Assembly (NCBI RefSeq): GCF_000020505.1 | Contig: NC_011027.1 | Span: 604,001-668,000, forward strand | Reading direction: 5' to 3' | Origin: Chlorobaculum parvum NCIB 8327 | GTDB taxonomy: Bacteria > Bacteroidota > Chlorobiia > Chlorobiales > Chlorobiaceae | Length of the DNA stretch: 64,000 nucleotides | In this document: piece by piece, positions 9,392 through 18,275 of the stretch | Numbering within the stretch: the first letter of the stretch is position 1 | Layout: every line of letters begins with the position of its first letter | Program-made: the position numbers and the translations under genes | Notes under the pieces: generated by a model | Told to the model about the DNA's origin: nothing | What the model saw: the letters and a program-made list of their open reading frames with translations, nothing else | Database searches by the model: none

Positions 9392-10390
9392 TTACCTTGC
9401 CAGTCCTACCGTGCGCGCGTCGTTGTACCGGGAACCCGAATAGCCCGCGGCGTTCATCGTCACGCGGTAGCTTCCGGCTGGCATGGGCTGGCCGGAGTCA
9501 TCGCATCCGTCCCACCAGAGTTGTGTTACCGGCCCGGCAGGTGTGCCCGCCGCCAGCCTGCGCAGCAGTTTGCCGCTCATGTCATACACCGAAACGGAAA
9601 GCTGGTACGAGTCTGCCGGGAGGCTGATCGCAATCGAGAGGTAGTCGTCGCTGCCGTCGCCGTTCGGTGAGAAGGTGCCGGGTGAAAGGTTGAAGATATC
9701 TTCACTTCTGGTCGGGGGAGCGTAGATCGAATTGGTTTTTCCGGGCGTGCCGCCGAACTGAGCATCGGTCGAGGAGCTCCAGCTCAGTGGCGTGTCGGAG
9801 AGCATCAGCGGGTTGAACTTTTCGATGGAGATTCGCTTGGTGGATTTGTTGGCCGGATTGTGCCAGTTGGCCGTATAGTTTGCCGAGTCGATGACTGTGC
9901 CGTTCTGGTCAAGCAGACTGACGCAATCACCATCGTTGTTGAAAGAGAAGGTTTTGTAATCTTTCACCAGAAAGATTCGGGAATCGTTCGGCAGGTAGGT
10001 GTAAAACGTCGTCAGTCGGGAACCGGTGATCTGGCCGTTTTTCTCGGGTGCGATGACTGCGTACTGGCCAGGTTCGAGGATGTTGTTGCCTCCTGCCGGG
10101 GCGAAGTAGTAGCGGTAGTACTTACCGGTGGTTGCGCTCGGACGGTCGGTGATGCTCCAGCCGGTCAGGTCGACGGGCGTTGTGCCGGGGTTGTAAATTT
10201 CAACGAAGTCCGGCTGGTCGGGCAGGTCGTCTGTGGAGCTTTGCAGCGGGTCGAACAGTATTTCGTTCAGTACGGGTGTTGTGCGTCCATCTTGCCGGGA
10301 AAGGGTTTCCGAAAAGCTCTTATCTCCGGTGTCGGTCACGCAGGCGGTGAGCAACAGAAAAAGAAGGACAAAAAGATGGTAGGGGCTCAT
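9392..10390 (-). CDS. Lamin-tail-domain lipoprotein with C-terminal FlgD/gliding-type domain
   Basis: Predicted lipoprotein: a hydrophobic N-terminus ends in the lipobox LTAC with Cys17 as the lipidation site. Residues about 37-190 form a lamin tail domain (LNEILFDPLQ..., DFVEIYNPGTTPVDLTGWSITD). The C-terminal part carries FSPNGDGSDDYLSI and an FlgD-like Ig fold (VYDMSGKLLRRLAAG, PAGSYRVTM), a pattern common in secreted Bacteroidota and Chlorobiota proteins. The role is not known; attachment or a surface scaffold is the usual guess for this arrangement. Length 332 residues. It is monocistronic, between recN and tatA. Confidence 0.8.
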   Translation of the reverse strand: MSPYHLFVLLFLLLTACVTDTGDKSFSETLSRQDGRTTPVLNEILFDPLQSSTDDLPDQPDFVEIYNPGTTPVDLTGWSITDRPSATTGKYYRYYFAPAGGNNILEPGQYAVIAPEKNGQITGSRLTTFYTYLPNDSRIFLVKDYKTFSFNNDGDCVSLLDQNGTVIDSANYTANWHNPANKSTKRISIEKFNPLMLSDTPLSWSSSTDAQFGGTPGKTNSIYAPPTRSEDIFNLSPGTFSPNGDGSDDYLSIAISLPADSYQLSVSVYDMSGKLLRRLAAGTPAGPVTQLWWDGCDDSGQPMPAGSYRVTMNAAGYSGSRYNDARTVGLAR

Positions 10391-10531
10391 CTTGCTGTCG
10401 GCTATGGTTGATCGATGTGGCCGGATCAGGAGCTGTTGCTCCCGGATGTTTCAATCACGGGTGCTTCGGCCATTGCTTCCCGTGCTCTATCGAGATCAAA
10501 AAAATCAGTTTGAGGCCCGGATCAGGGAAAA

Positions 10532-10559
10532 GAGAGAGGCGTTACAAATGCAACGCCTC
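10532..10559 (-). terminator. Probable terminator after tatA
   Basis: GAGGCGTT (10536-10543) and AACGCCTC (10552-10559) form an eight-bp stem with loop ACAAATGC. Read on the minus strand it follows the tatA stop by about 40 bases and runs into a pyrimidine-rich TCTCTCTTTT tract. Confidence 0.6.
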
Positions 10560-10599
10560 AGGCTGTTTCAACAAAGGATGGATTTTTTCAAGGCAAAGC

Positions 10600-10806
10600 T
10601 CAGGCCTTTTTCTCCTTTTTTTCCTTGCTGGCAGGCTCATCCTCTGCCGCTTTGTTGAACTCTTCTTCAATTTCACTCTGTGCCTTTTTGAACTCTTTCA
10701 TGCCTTTGCCGAGTCCCTTTGCAAGTTCCGGCAATTTCTGGGCACCGAACAGCAGAAGGATGATGAGGAGGATGAGAACGAGTTCCTGACCGCCTAAACC
10801 GAACAT
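10600..10806 (-). CDS. tatA: Sec-independent protein translocase TatA/TatE
   Basis: Pore-forming subunit of the twin-arginine export system in the inner membrane. The 68-residue product has the family order: one transmembrane helix at 7-21 ([15 protein letters not shown]), the hinge [23 protein letters not shown], an amphipathic helix, and a charged tail ending KEKKEKKA. I use ATG at 10804-10806, which gives the standard [13 protein letters not shown] start. A longer frame to 10860 adds 18 residues that do not fit the family. No tatC is in the window. Confidence 0.94.
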   Translation of the reverse strand: MFGLGGQELVLILLIILLLFGAQKLPELAKGLGKGMKEFKKAQSEIEEEFNKAAEDEPASKEKKEKKA

Positions 10807-10905
10807 AGGTATTTCTCCGGAAAGTGTACAAATCGTAAGTCTGCGGCTTACCGCAAGCAAAACTTAACAAAGAAGCCGTTCAAACCAAAAATTTTTCGAT
10901 GAAAA

Positions 10906-11550
10906 TCAGTAGATCCAACCAAGGATTGTTGTGCCACCGACCGTTTTCATGCCGACCGATGCACTGACCTTAACCGATGGCGGCAGAACGATATCGACTC
11001 GTGAGCCGAGCTTGATCATGCCGAAAAGGTTGCCTGTGGTTACCTCCTGACCTGGCTTCAGGTCGCAGACGATTCTGCGGGCCACAAATCCCGAGACCTG
11101 GCAGAACCAGATCGTGCCGGCGGCAGTCTCAAGCGTGATTTCCATGCGCTCGTTATCGGTCATGCTGCGATGGTCGAAAGCCATCAGGTATTTCCCCGGC
11201 ACATAATTCAGATTGAGCACTCGTCCGCTGATGGGGATTCGGTTCACATGGACGTTGAAGGGGGACATGAAGATGCTTACGAGCGTGGAGCCATCCCCGG
11301 TTACCGGATGATCAATGGACTGCTTCAGGACGATTTTTCCATCGGCGGGAGCGATGACGGCGCCGGGTTCCGTGGGAATTTCGCGCTCGGGATCCCGATA
11401 GAAAAAGAGCGTGAAGAAGAGGAACAACAGAACAGCCAGAGAAAGGGCTGCGCCGCCGGGTTGAGGAAGAAAAAAGCCTGTGACGAAGAAAAGAGAGCAG
11501 AAAATGGCGGTGGTAGTAACGCTGCCGGCTCCGTATGGGGAAATGCGCAT
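10906..11550 (-). CDS. psd: Phosphatidylserine decarboxylase family protein
   Basis: Makes phosphatidylethanolamine from phosphatidylserine at the inner membrane. The 214-residue protein belongs to the short Psd type, with two N-terminal membrane segments (about 13-50), FFYRDPEREIP, APADGKIV, IFMSPFNVHVNRIPISG and FDHRS. The autocleavage site is the LGS of MIKLGSRVDIVLP, where Ser183 becomes the pyruvoyl group. ATG at 11548-11550 starts MRISPYGAG, as usual; the longer frame to 11610 has no supported upstream start. It reads in the same direction as tatA. Confidence 0.9.
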   Translation of the reverse strand: MRISPYGAGSVTTTAIFCSLFFVTGFFLPQPGGAALSLAVLLFLFFTLFFYRDPEREIPTEPGAVIAPADGKIVLKQSIDHPVTGDGSTLVSIFMSPFNVHVNRIPISGRVLNLNYVPGKYLMAFDHRSMTDNERMEITLETAAGTIWFCQVSGFVARRIVCDLKPGQEVTTGNLFGMIKLGSRVDIVLPPSVKVSASVGMKTVGGTTILGWIY

Positions 11551-11720
11551 GAGCGATAGAGCTGTTCTTTGATCAAAGTTTAATGATAGACAAAAATGCC
11601 TGAACTGCAACCCTCTGCCATCGTTGGTGCGAGAAGAGTGTTATTGCAAACGGGAGGCGGGAGGTGCTATCTTGAACGAGCGAAACGAATTCTGTAAGCT
11701 CGCATTGATAGAACGATTTA

Positions 11721-12725
11721 ATGAATCGCACAGAAAAACAATTTCTTGAAAACATCCGGCGGCAGGGGATTGCCGGTGACGGCGAAGCGGTGCTCGTAGC
11801 CGTTTCGGGTGGCCCGGATTCGATGGCGCTGCTGCACCTGCTGGTTGCAGCCGCTCCGGTGCTGCACCTGCGGCTTGGCGTTGCGCACTGCAATTTCGGT
11901 CTGCGCGGCGAAGAGAGCGATGGCGATGAGGCGTTCGTCCGGTATGAGTGCGCTGGACTGGGTCTGGATTTTCACGTGCGGCGATTCGACACGAAAGCCG
12001 TTGCTACGACGTGGAAAAAATCAATCGAGGAGACAGCCCGCCTGCTGCGTTACGATTTCTTCGAGGAGTTGTGCCGGGAGAAAGGATACGAGCTTATCGC
12101 CACAGGTCATCACAGCGGCGACAATGCCGAAACCATGCTGTTCAATCTGTTTCGCGGCACGGCTGCTTCAGGGCTCCGAGGGATCAGGATGCGGCAGGGC
12201 AGACTTATTCGCCCGCTGATTCCGTTCAGCCGTCAGGAGATCGTGAGCTACCTCGATGAGAAGAGCATCGCCTGGCGAACTGATCGCACCAATGCGGGGC
12301 TGGAGCACGATCGCAACTACATCCGTAACCGGGTGATTCCGGTTATCGAAGAGCGATTCAGCCTCAAGCTTACGGCGTCCCTGCAACGGGTGGCGGAGCA
12401 TGCTGGCGAGCTCGAAGAGTTCATGGAGCGGCATATCGACCGGTTGATCGAAGAGCGTCCTGGCCTCGATCCGGCAGGTGGCAAGCTGCATGTCGGCTCG
12501 CTGTTGGAGCTTTCGCGGTTTGAACGGAAGGCGTTGATCAAGCGCGTGTTGCAGATGCGGGGACTGCCTGTTGAGAGCCGGGTACTGAGCCGGATTGCCG
12601 GTCTGCTTGAGTCGCAGCCAGGCCGGCGTGTTCATGCCGGGCCTGGCGTTGATGTGGTCTGGAAGGATGGATTTCTGCGTTTCGAACCGGTTATGCCGGA
12701 CGATTCATCGAGCGGCAAGCATTAG
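11721..12725 (+). CDS. tilS: tRNA(Ile)-lysidine synthase
   Basis: Converts C34 of tRNA-Ile2 (anticodon CAU) to lysidine so that it reads AUA and is charged with isoleucine. The N-type ATP pyrophosphatase motif SGGPDS is at 29-34, followed by LGVAHCNFGLRGEESDGDE and GHHSGDNAETMLFNLFRGTAASGLRGI. At 334 residues it has the catalytic core and only a short C-terminal part. Its substrate, a tRNA with anticodon CAT and the Ile2 body, is encoded at 20191-20267. The gene converges with the membrane-anchored protein gene that ends five bases away. Confidence 0.95.
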   Translation: MNRTEKQFLENIRRQGIAGDGEAVLVAVSGGPDSMALLHLLVAAAPVLHLRLGVAHCNFGLRGEESDGDEAFVRYECAGLGLDFHVRRFDTKAVATTWKKSIEETARLLRYDFFEELCREKGYELIATGHHSGDNAETMLFNLFRGTAASGLRGIRMRQGRLIRPLIPFSRQEIVSYLDEKSIAWRTDRTNAGLEHDRNYIRNRVIPVIEERFSLKLTASLQRVAEHAGELEEFMERHIDRLIEERPGLDPAGGKLHVGSLLELSRFERKALIKRVLQMRGLPVESRVLSRIAGLLESQPGRRVHAGPGVDVVWKDGFLRFEPVMPDDSSSGKH

Positions 12726-12730
12726 CGTCG

Positions 12731-13765
12731 TCACTCCTTGTGAGAGGTTTTTTTGAAGGCCTCCAGCGGAAGGTCGGCTGTGATGATGACCGATTCGAGG
12801 TTCTGCTGCACTTTCATGTGGTGGAGCAGAGCTTTGGCCGCTTCCGAGGTTCTCGGGCCAAGCGTTGAAAGTTTGATGGTAGCCCACAGGAATGTCGAAG
12901 CGAAGAACGCCCCCTGCCGATCGTTGTAGACCCACTCGGATTGTCCCAGAAGCCCGTCGTCAAACCTCACCGACATCGAAATCTGCTGTAACCTGTTCAG
13001 GTTGCCCACCGATTTGACGTCGCTGTTTTTCGAGGTGATGCTCTGCAACGCGCCTGCTGTCCACTGCGGCGAGGGGAGTGTAAACCAGAAGTGCGATTTA
13101 TAGGGCGTTTTCTGGATCAGCGCTGCCGTGGGCGCATCGCGGTCGAGCAAATGGCCTGACGGGCGTAAGAACTTTTCAAGCATCTCGCTGCTGCTGGCGA
13201 TGGCCAGCCTGTTCGGTCCCATTGGCACAACCCAGAGCGTGCTGTCAAGCTCGTAGGCGTTGCGACCGGCGACTTCGGTTGTTTCAAGGCTCGCCGCCCG
13301 GAGTGCTGTTGCCGGGAATTTGCGTGCGAATTCGCCGCTGGCCATGCCGATATATTTCTGCTCTTTGATTCCCGAGCGCTGGAAGCTGATGAGCAACGTG
13401 TCGAGGTCGCGGGTGAGGTTGATGTTGCTGATGGCCAGGAGGCTGTCTACCCGTTTGCCCATGCTCAGGAAGGGGGTTTCCTTGAGAGAGTCCGGCACGG
13501 CCTCCTGCCAGAACCGGCTGTCGCGAATGTCTTTGAGTCCCACGTAAAACATGGCGTCCGACGTGCCAGGCATGTTCTGGATGAGCGTGGTCAGTTCGGG
13601 GCTGAGCTTTTCAGGCGTCAGGCGCGGTTTTTTCCAGTTGATCCAGAGATAACCGACCGACACGACAATCAGGCCGAGCACAAAGAAGGTTGCGATGACT
13701 TTCGGGCCTTTCTTTTTCGGGGCCTGCAAAAGAGGTTGGTTCGGCTTGGACTCGTTGCCGTTCAT
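12731..13765 (-). CDS. Membrane-anchored hypothetical protein
   Basis: 344 residues: a short Lys/Pro-rich cytoplasmic N-terminus, one transmembrane helix at about 22-43 (VIATFFVLGLIVVSVGYLWI), then a large periplasmic part. That part has repeated strand patterns (MFYVGLKDIRDSRFW, GMASGEFARKFPATAL, WVVPMGPNRLAIASSSEMLEKFL, FWFTLPSPQWTAGAL), reminiscent of DUF3352-like proteins, though I cannot assign it firmly. The start ATG lies 12 bases after the rnhA stop on the same strand, so it is probably co-transcribed with rnhA. The function is not known. Confidence 0.75.
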   Translation of the reverse strand: MNGNESKPNQPLLQAPKKKGPKVIATFFVLGLIVVSVGYLWINWKKPRLTPEKLSPELTTLIQNMPGTSDAMFYVGLKDIRDSRFWQEAVPDSLKETPFLSMGKRVDSLLAISNINLTRDLDTLLISFQRSGIKEQKYIGMASGEFARKFPATALRAASLETTEVAGRNAYELDSTLWVVPMGPNRLAIASSSEMLEKFLRPSGHLLDRDAPTAALIQKTPYKSHFWFTLPSPQWTAGALQSITSKNSDVKSVGNLNRLQQISMSVRFDDGLLGQSEWVYNDRQGAFFASTFLWATIKLSTLGPRTSEAAKALLHHMKVQQNLESVIITADLPLEAFKKTSHKE

Positions 13766-13777
13766 AGAAGAGCGCGG

Positions 13778-14218
13778 TTAGGATTGTTCCTTGATGGCAA
13801 GTCGGGCCAGCTCGTCGCAGCGGTTGTTGTACTGATTGTCGCTGTGCCCCTTGACCTTGTGAAAGGTGACGCGGTGTAATGTAGTCAACTTCACGATTTC
13901 CTGCCAGAGGTCGATGTTTTCAACCGGCTTCTTCGAGGCGGTTTTCCAGCCGTTTTTCAACCAGCGCTTGAGCCAGCCTTGATTCATCGCGTTGACCAGA
14001 TAGGCCGAGTCACTGTACAGCTCGACGCGGCACGGCTCCTTCAACGCTTCGAGTGCCCTGATCGCCGCCATCATCTCCATGCGGTTATTGGTCGTGGCTG
14101 GATCGTAGCCCGAAATCTCTTTCCGGGTATTGCCGTACATGAGTAGCGCACCCCAGCCACCCTTGCCGGGATTGCCGCTGCACGCGCCGTCGGTGTAGAT
14201 GGTGATGGTTTTTTCCAT
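13778..14218 (-). CDS. rnhA: Ribonuclease HI
   Basis: Degrades the RNA strand of RNA:DNA hybrids. The 146-residue product has the type 1 RNase H fold with all acidic residues: Asp10 in IYTDGACSGNPG, Glu48 in NNRMEMMAAI, Asp70 in LYSDSAYLV and Asp135 in NRCDELAR, plus the KVKGHSD histidine. The usual bacterial start METITIYTDG-like is reached with ATG at 14216-14218; a longer frame to 14236 would add six residues and overlap the terminator of rpmB. Confidence 0.95.
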   Translation of the reverse strand: MEKTITIYTDGACSGNPGKGGWGALLMYGNTRKEISGYDPATTNNRMEMMAAIRALEALKEPCRVELYSDSAYLVNAMNQGWLKRWLKNGWKTASKKPVENIDLWQEIVKLTTLHRVTFHKVKGHSDNQYNNRCDELARLAIKEQS

Positions 14219-14227
14219 AGATAAAAA

Positions 14228-14251
14228 AAGGCTCACCTGCGGATGAGCCTT
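14228..14251 (-). terminator. Rho-independent terminator after rpmB
   Basis: AAGGCTCA (14228-14235), loop CCTGCGGA, TGAGCCTT (14244-14251). On the minus strand the stem is followed by a run of T (the A7 at 14223-14229 of the plus strand). It lies between the rpmB stop and the rnhA start. Confidence 0.85.
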
Positions 14252-14283
14252 TTCAATTCGTGATTTTTCGCCGCGGGCGATGC

Positions 14284-14502
14284 TTATTTCAGGAGCTTCG
14301 CGAGCTCGGCGGTGCCGGTTTTGGACATGATTTTCATGGCCTTGGCGGACACGCGAACTTTGACCCAGCGCTTTTCTTCCTCGATCCAGATTCTCTTGGT
14401 ATGCAGATTCGGCTCGAAACGGGTGCGGGTGTGGTTATTGGCATGAGAAACGTTATTGCCGTATTTCGGCTTCTTTCCGGTCAGCACGCAAACTTTGGAC
14501 AT
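14284..14502 (-). CDS. rpmB: 50S ribosomal protein L28
   Basis: Large-subunit ribosomal protein of 72 residues: [42 protein letters not shown]..., a clear L28 with the conserved GNNVSHANN and the C-terminal VSAKAMKIM. The CxxTGKKP start is present but there is no second Cys pair of the zinc-ribbon form. The gene stands alone with its own terminator downstream. Confidence 0.97.
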   Translation of the reverse strand: MSKVCVLTGKKPKYGNNVSHANNHTRTRFEPNLHTKRIWIEEEKRWVKVRVSAKAMKIMSKTGTAELAKLLK

Positions 14503-14602
14503 GGTTGGATCGATTGGCGTTAAAAAATGAAACGGAATATAGGAAAAAGTAGGGGAAAATAGAAAGATTTTTCTCTATTGTGTAGGGAGAATTAGGCAGA
14601 TC

Positions 14603-14640
14603 ACTCCGATTAGACTAATCCGACCGATCTGTCTGATTCT
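14603..14640. repeat. Intergenic dyad beside bchG (GATC / GATTAG / CTAATC type)
   Basis: Nested arms CAGATC...GATCTG with inner GATTAG and CTAATC lie just downstream of the bchG stop on its strand. The block shares AATCCGACCGATC with the dyad after rlmB. It may act as a hairpin at the end of bchG mRNA. Confidence 0.5.
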
Positions 14641-14656
14641 TCAAACCTGCGTGGCA

Positions 14657-15649
14657 CTAAGGCCTTATCCCTACAGCACAGACCATCATCGAGAGCACGT
14701 AAAGCAGTGTGCCGAAGGCGTTGTACCAGACCGCTTTTTCGGCAGGGTTGTCGATCAGAATTTTCTGCATCGGAAGCTGGGCGAGCAGCAGCGCAATGGC
14801 GATGGCCGTGGTGACGGTCGAGCCTTTGGCGACGAGGATCGCGATGGCTGCGAGCTGGGCCACATCCATCACCACTGATGCGAGGATAGCTGCGTTCTTT
14901 TCGCCGAGCTGCACCGGGATCGACTTCACCTTGCGGATCTTGTCGCCTACCACGGACTTGAAGTCGTTCAGGGTCATGATGCCGTGCGCGCCGAGAGAGA
15001 AAATGATGGCAAGGGCGATGGACTCTGTCGAAGGAATGCCCTGCGTGATCGAAAAGCTGCCGGTCAGCCAGGCCACGCCTTCGTAGGCCAGACCCACGAT
15101 CAGGTTGCCGTACCAGCCGTTGCGCTTTGCTCGGATCGGTGGCCCTGAGTAGGCGTGCGACATCAGAACGCCCACGAAGGCTATAGCCACCACGTACGGG
15201 TGGATCGACAGGGCGACCAGAAAGCCGGTCATGATGAGGCCGAAGGTGATGAGCCAGCTTGCCTGCTTGGAAATCTTCCCAGCCGGAATCGGGCGTTCGG
15301 GTTCGTTGATGGCATCGACCTCGCGGTCGAAGTAGTCGTTCATGGTCTGCGACATGGCGCACATCAGCGGGCCGGCAAGAATCACGCCTCTCACCAGAAT
15401 CGAGATGTTATCCGAAACGCTTTCGCCGGTGGAGACCACGCCGCAGGCAAACGCCCACATCGGAGGAAACCAGGTGACCGGCTTCATGAGCGGCACGATC
15501 GCGGAAGGATCGATGTGGAACCCCGGCTTGTTGACGTTCTCGAGGGCCTGACGGATGAGTTTCTGCCTGGACTGGCTTACGCCCGACTGATGAAGCTTTT
15601 CATCGATGTTCAGGTTCAGTTCAGGATTGACCGTGTCGCTTCCGTTCAT
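14657..15649 (-). CDS. bchG: Bacteriochlorophyll/chlorophyll synthase (UbiA prenyltransferase family)
   Basis: Attaches the geranylgeranyl or phytyl tail to (bacterio)chlorophyllide in the inner membrane. The 330-residue protein has about eight or nine membrane segments. The first Asp-rich prenyl-diphosphate motif is NDYFDREVDAINEPERPIPAGKIS (Asn104, Asp105, Asp108, Asp112) and the second is NDFKSVVGDKIRKVKSIPVQLG. KPVTWFPPMWAFACG is characteristic of BchG/ChlG. Green sulfur bacteria have three such paralogs (BchG, ChlG, BchK). The signature favours BchG or ChlG over BchK, but sequence reading alone cannot settle which one. It is the clearest phototrophy marker here. Confidence 0.85.
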   Translation of the reverse strand: MNGSDTVNPELNLNIDEKLHQSGVSQSRQKLIRQALENVNKPGFHIDPSAIVPLMKPVTWFPPMWAFACGVVSTGESVSDNISILVRGVILAGPLMCAMSQTMNDYFDREVDAINEPERPIPAGKISKQASWLITFGLIMTGFLVALSIHPYVVAIAFVGVLMSHAYSGPPIRAKRNGWYGNLIVGLAYEGVAWLTGSFSITQGIPSTESIALAIIFSLGAHGIMTLNDFKSVVGDKIRKVKSIPVQLGEKNAAILASVVMDVAQLAAIAILVAKGSTVTTAIAIALLLAQLPMQKILIDNPAEKAVWYNAFGTLLYVLSMMVCAVGIRP

Positions 15650-15805
15650 GATTTACTGATTGTTGCTGCGGCTGGAAACAGAGCAAATATAATACATGTT
15701 TGTTGTAAACGATAAGGGCACTTCTCTTTATCTGTTTTCTTGGCGTCGATCAGTCTGCTCAAGACGATAAACAGAAGTGCCCGTCACTTTTCAGCGAAGC
15801 GCGAC

Positions 15806-16861
15806 TCAGCCTTCATGCGTATTGCATTCCTCTGCCAGCCGATTGTTGACCTCGATGATCCTGTTCATGTTTTCCATCGCCGCGAGGCTTTCGAGGCTCT
15901 CTTTGGACATGCTCATGCCTTCATCGATGCAGGAACCCATGCCCGAAACGTAGCAGGTGATGGCCGATGCAAACAGGGCTGCATCGATCTGTGCCTGCGT
16001 GGCCGAACCGTCGAGAATCTGCCTGATGATCTGCGCATTGGTTTCGGCATCTCCGCCAGCCAGTTCGTCGATGCTCCAGCGGTTCAAGCCGAAATCTTCC
16101 GGATTGACCGTGTGGTGGCAGAGGCGTCCCTCGAACAGCTCGATGATGGTGGTCGGGCCGGAGACGCTCGCTTCGTCGAGCCCGTCGCCGTGCTCGGTTT
16201 TGCCGTGTACGATCATGGCGTGCTGGCAACCTGCGTGGATCAGCACGTCGGCGTACAGCTCCATCACCGACGGATCGAATACGCCGATAAACTGGCGTTT
16301 GACTTTTGCCGGATTGATGAGCGGGCCGAGCAGGTTGAAGAGCGTCCGGATGCCGAGCTCGCGGCGAATGGAGGCGACTGCTTTCATCGATGGGTGGTAC
16401 AGCGGGGCGAACAGAAAGGCGAAGCCGGTTTCGCGGAACTGCTCTTCAGTGGCCGAAGCGGGCAGATCGACGCGATAGCCAAGGGCTTCGAGCACGTCCG
16501 CGCTGCCGCACTTGCTGGTGATCGAGCGGTTGCCGTGCTTGGCAATCGGCACGCCCGCGCCCGCAGCGATGAAGGCCGCGGCAGTCGAAATGTTGAAGGT
16601 GCCCCGGTGGTCGCCGCCGGTGCCGCAGGTATCGACCGCATGAGCCGGCAGGGTGATCGGCGTGACCCTCGTCATGAGGTTCTCATATGCCCCGATCGCT
16701 TCCGTCGGGGTGACTCCCTTTTTCTGCAGCAACGCAAGAATGGCTCCGGTACCGGCATCGGTGAACCGGTTTTCCATAATCGAATCGATGCAGGCTTCCA
16801 TCTCCTGTGCGGAAAGGTCGGCGCCTGCCAGCAGTTTCTGAATCAGCTCCTGTTGACGCAT
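15806..16861 (-). CDS. trpD: Anthranilate phosphoribosyltransferase
   Basis: Second step of tryptophan synthesis, joining anthranilate to PRPP. The 351-residue protein has the glycine-rich PRPP loop [15 protein letters not shown] (79-93), [21 protein letters not shown] (107-127) and [13 protein letters not shown] at 16859-16861 starts [11 protein letters not shown], which fits the family; an upstream ATG at 16900 would add 13 unusual residues. The stop is 156 bases from the bchG start on the same strand. No other trp gene is in the window. Confidence 0.95.
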   Translation of the reverse strand: MRQQELIQKLLAGADLSAQEMEACIDSIMENRFTDAGTGAILALLQKKGVTPTEAIGAYENLMTRVTPITLPAHAVDTCGTGGDHRGTFNISTAAAFIAAGAGVPIAKHGNRSITSKCGSADVLEALGYRVDLPASATEEQFRETGFAFLFAPLYHPSMKAVASIRRELGIRTLFNLLGPLINPAKVKRQFIGVFDPSVMELYADVLIHAGCQHAMIVHGKTEHGDGLDEASVSGPTTIIELFEGRLCHHTVNPEDFGLNRWSIDELAGGDAETNAQIIRQILDGSATQAQIDAALFASAITCYVSGMGSCIDEGMSMSKESLESLAAMENMNRIIEVNNRLAEECNTHEG

Positions 16862-17007
16862 GTCGAAAAACGGGGTCGAAATGAAGGACGTCGCCAACAA
16901 ACCGTTAGCGCATTACTGCGGCGCCCTGAAGAAAAAGATTAATTTCAATTATACTAACTATCTGCGCTTTTACCAATAGCGTTACCCTGATGAGCCTTGC
17001 TCAACTC

Positions 17008-17013
17008 AGGAGG
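17008..17013 (+). promoter_or_regulatory. Strong Shine-Dalgarno site that sets the start of the M24 peptidase gene
   Basis: AGGAGG is a perfect anti-16S match. It lies two bases from the TTG at 17016 (too close) and eight bases from the GTG at 17022 (ideal), so translation most likely begins at GTG 17022. Confidence 0.75.
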
Positions 17014-17021
17014 TTTTGAGC

Positions 17022-18143
17022 GTGATCTGTTCACCGAAGTTTTTTCATTTCATGGAGCCTGATTCCCTGCATCAATGCCGTAGCGGCCTGCGTACCGAAA
17101 TTTACCGAAAAATGTCCGCCGAAGGGCTCGACGCCCTCCTTGTGACCGACCTGCCGACCATCCGCTGGCTGACCGGCTTCAGCGGCTCAAATGCCAAATT
17201 GCTGCTTGCGGGTGGCAAGACCGTGCTGTTTACTGACTTCCGCTACCAGGAGCAGGTGAAGCATGAGACCTCCGGCATTGCGACGGTGATTCTGAAGGAT
17301 GCGCTTGCCACGGAGCTTGCTTCAGGCAAATGGCAACTCGGCAGCCGCATGGCGTTGCAGGCCGACCACGTTACCTGGCAGGAGATGCGCCAGCTTTCGG
17401 AGAAACTCGGCAATCGCGAGTTTACGCCTGTCTCGTCATTCTTCGACGAGTTCCGCGAAATCAAGCACATCGCCGAGCTCGACCGGATGCGTCGCGCTGT
17501 AGCGCTGAGCGAAACGGTGCTCGAAGCGGTGATCGGCATGATCGGCCCCGGCGTCACCGAAATCGACATTGCCGCTGAAATCACCTATCGCCACCGCAAG
17601 CTCGGCGCGGAAGGGGACTCGTTCGACCCCATCGTAGCCGGAGGCCCGCGCGGCGCGATGCCGCACGCCAAGCCGAGCCCCGCCACCTTCGATCCGGGTA
17701 CGCTCATCGTCATCGACATGGGGTGCATCGTCGAAGGCTACGCTTCCGACCAGACCCGCACGGTCGCCTTCGGCAAGGTCTCGGACGAGCAGCGAAAGGT
17801 CTATCGCATCGTGCAGCAGGCGCAGCAGCTCGGCATCGACGCGGCGAAGGTGGGCATGGCTGCCCGCGACCTCGACGCCGAGGTGCGCAACTTCATCGCC
17901 GCAGCAGGATACGGCGAAGCGTTTGGCCACGGTCTCGGTCACGGCGTCGGCGTCGAAGTGCACGAAGCTCCACGAGTCGGCACCGCCTCAACCGGTACGC
18001 TTCGCGAAGGTGCGGTTTTCACCATCGAACCCGGCATCTACCTCCCCGGCCGCTTCGGCGTCCGTATCGAAGACATGGTCGCCCTCGGCCCTAACGGCGC
18101 GGAGCCGTTGCAGCGCTTCACCAAAGAGCTGATTGAATTATGA
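17022..18143 (+). CDS. Xaa-Pro aminopeptidase family protein (peptidase M24B)
   Basis: Dinuclear-metal peptidase that removes N-terminal residues preceding proline, or a related X-Pro dipeptidase, in the cytoplasm. An N-terminal creatinase-type domain (about 15-135, LLVTDLPTIRWLTGFSGSNA) is followed by the pita-bread catalytic domain. The five metal ligands are all present: the two Asp of VIDMGCIVEGYASDQTRTV, the His of FGHGLGHGVGVEVHE, and the two Glu of TIEPGIYLPGRFGVRIEDM. With the GTG start it is 373 residues; ATG at 17052 is an alternative. No neighbour suggests a special substrate. Confidence 0.92.
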   Translation: MICSPKFFHFMEPDSLHQCRSGLRTEIYRKMSAEGLDALLVTDLPTIRWLTGFSGSNAKLLLAGGKTVLFTDFRYQEQVKHETSGIATVILKDALATELASGKWQLGSRMALQADHVTWQEMRQLSEKLGNREFTPVSSFFDEFREIKHIAELDRMRRAVALSETVLEAVIGMIGPGVTEIDIAAEITYRHRKLGAEGDSFDPIVAGGPRGAMPHAKPSPATFDPGTLIVIDMGCIVEGYASDQTRTVAFGKVSDEQRKVYRIVQQAQQLGIDAAKVGMAARDLDAEVRNFIAAAGYGEAFGHGLGHGVGVEVHEAPRVGTASTGTLREGAVFTIEPGIYLPGRFGVRIEDMVALGPNGAEPLQRFTKELIEL

Positions 18144-18183
18144 ATGGATAACTTGATTAATGAGGCAGCCAGTCGATTATCCG

Positions 18184-18214
18184 TAGGGGCATCCCGACTT
18201 GTCGGGATGTCTTT
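18184..18214 (+). terminator. Hairpin downstream of the M24 peptidase gene, sharing the GTAGGGGCA prefix of another repeat
   Basis: CATCCCGAC (18190-18198), loop TT, GTCGGGATG (18201-18209), followed by TCTTTCTTC. A nine-bp perfect stem with a U-rich tail is compatible with termination. The preceding CGTAGGGGCA equals the edge of the 26-bp inverted repeat at 28835, so it may be a member of a dispersed repeat family. Confidence 0.55.
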
Positions 18215-18275
18215 CTTCAGGCATGTGTCAAGGCCGGTTAATTTCGCGGAACAGAAAATCAAAAATGAGTTGAGC

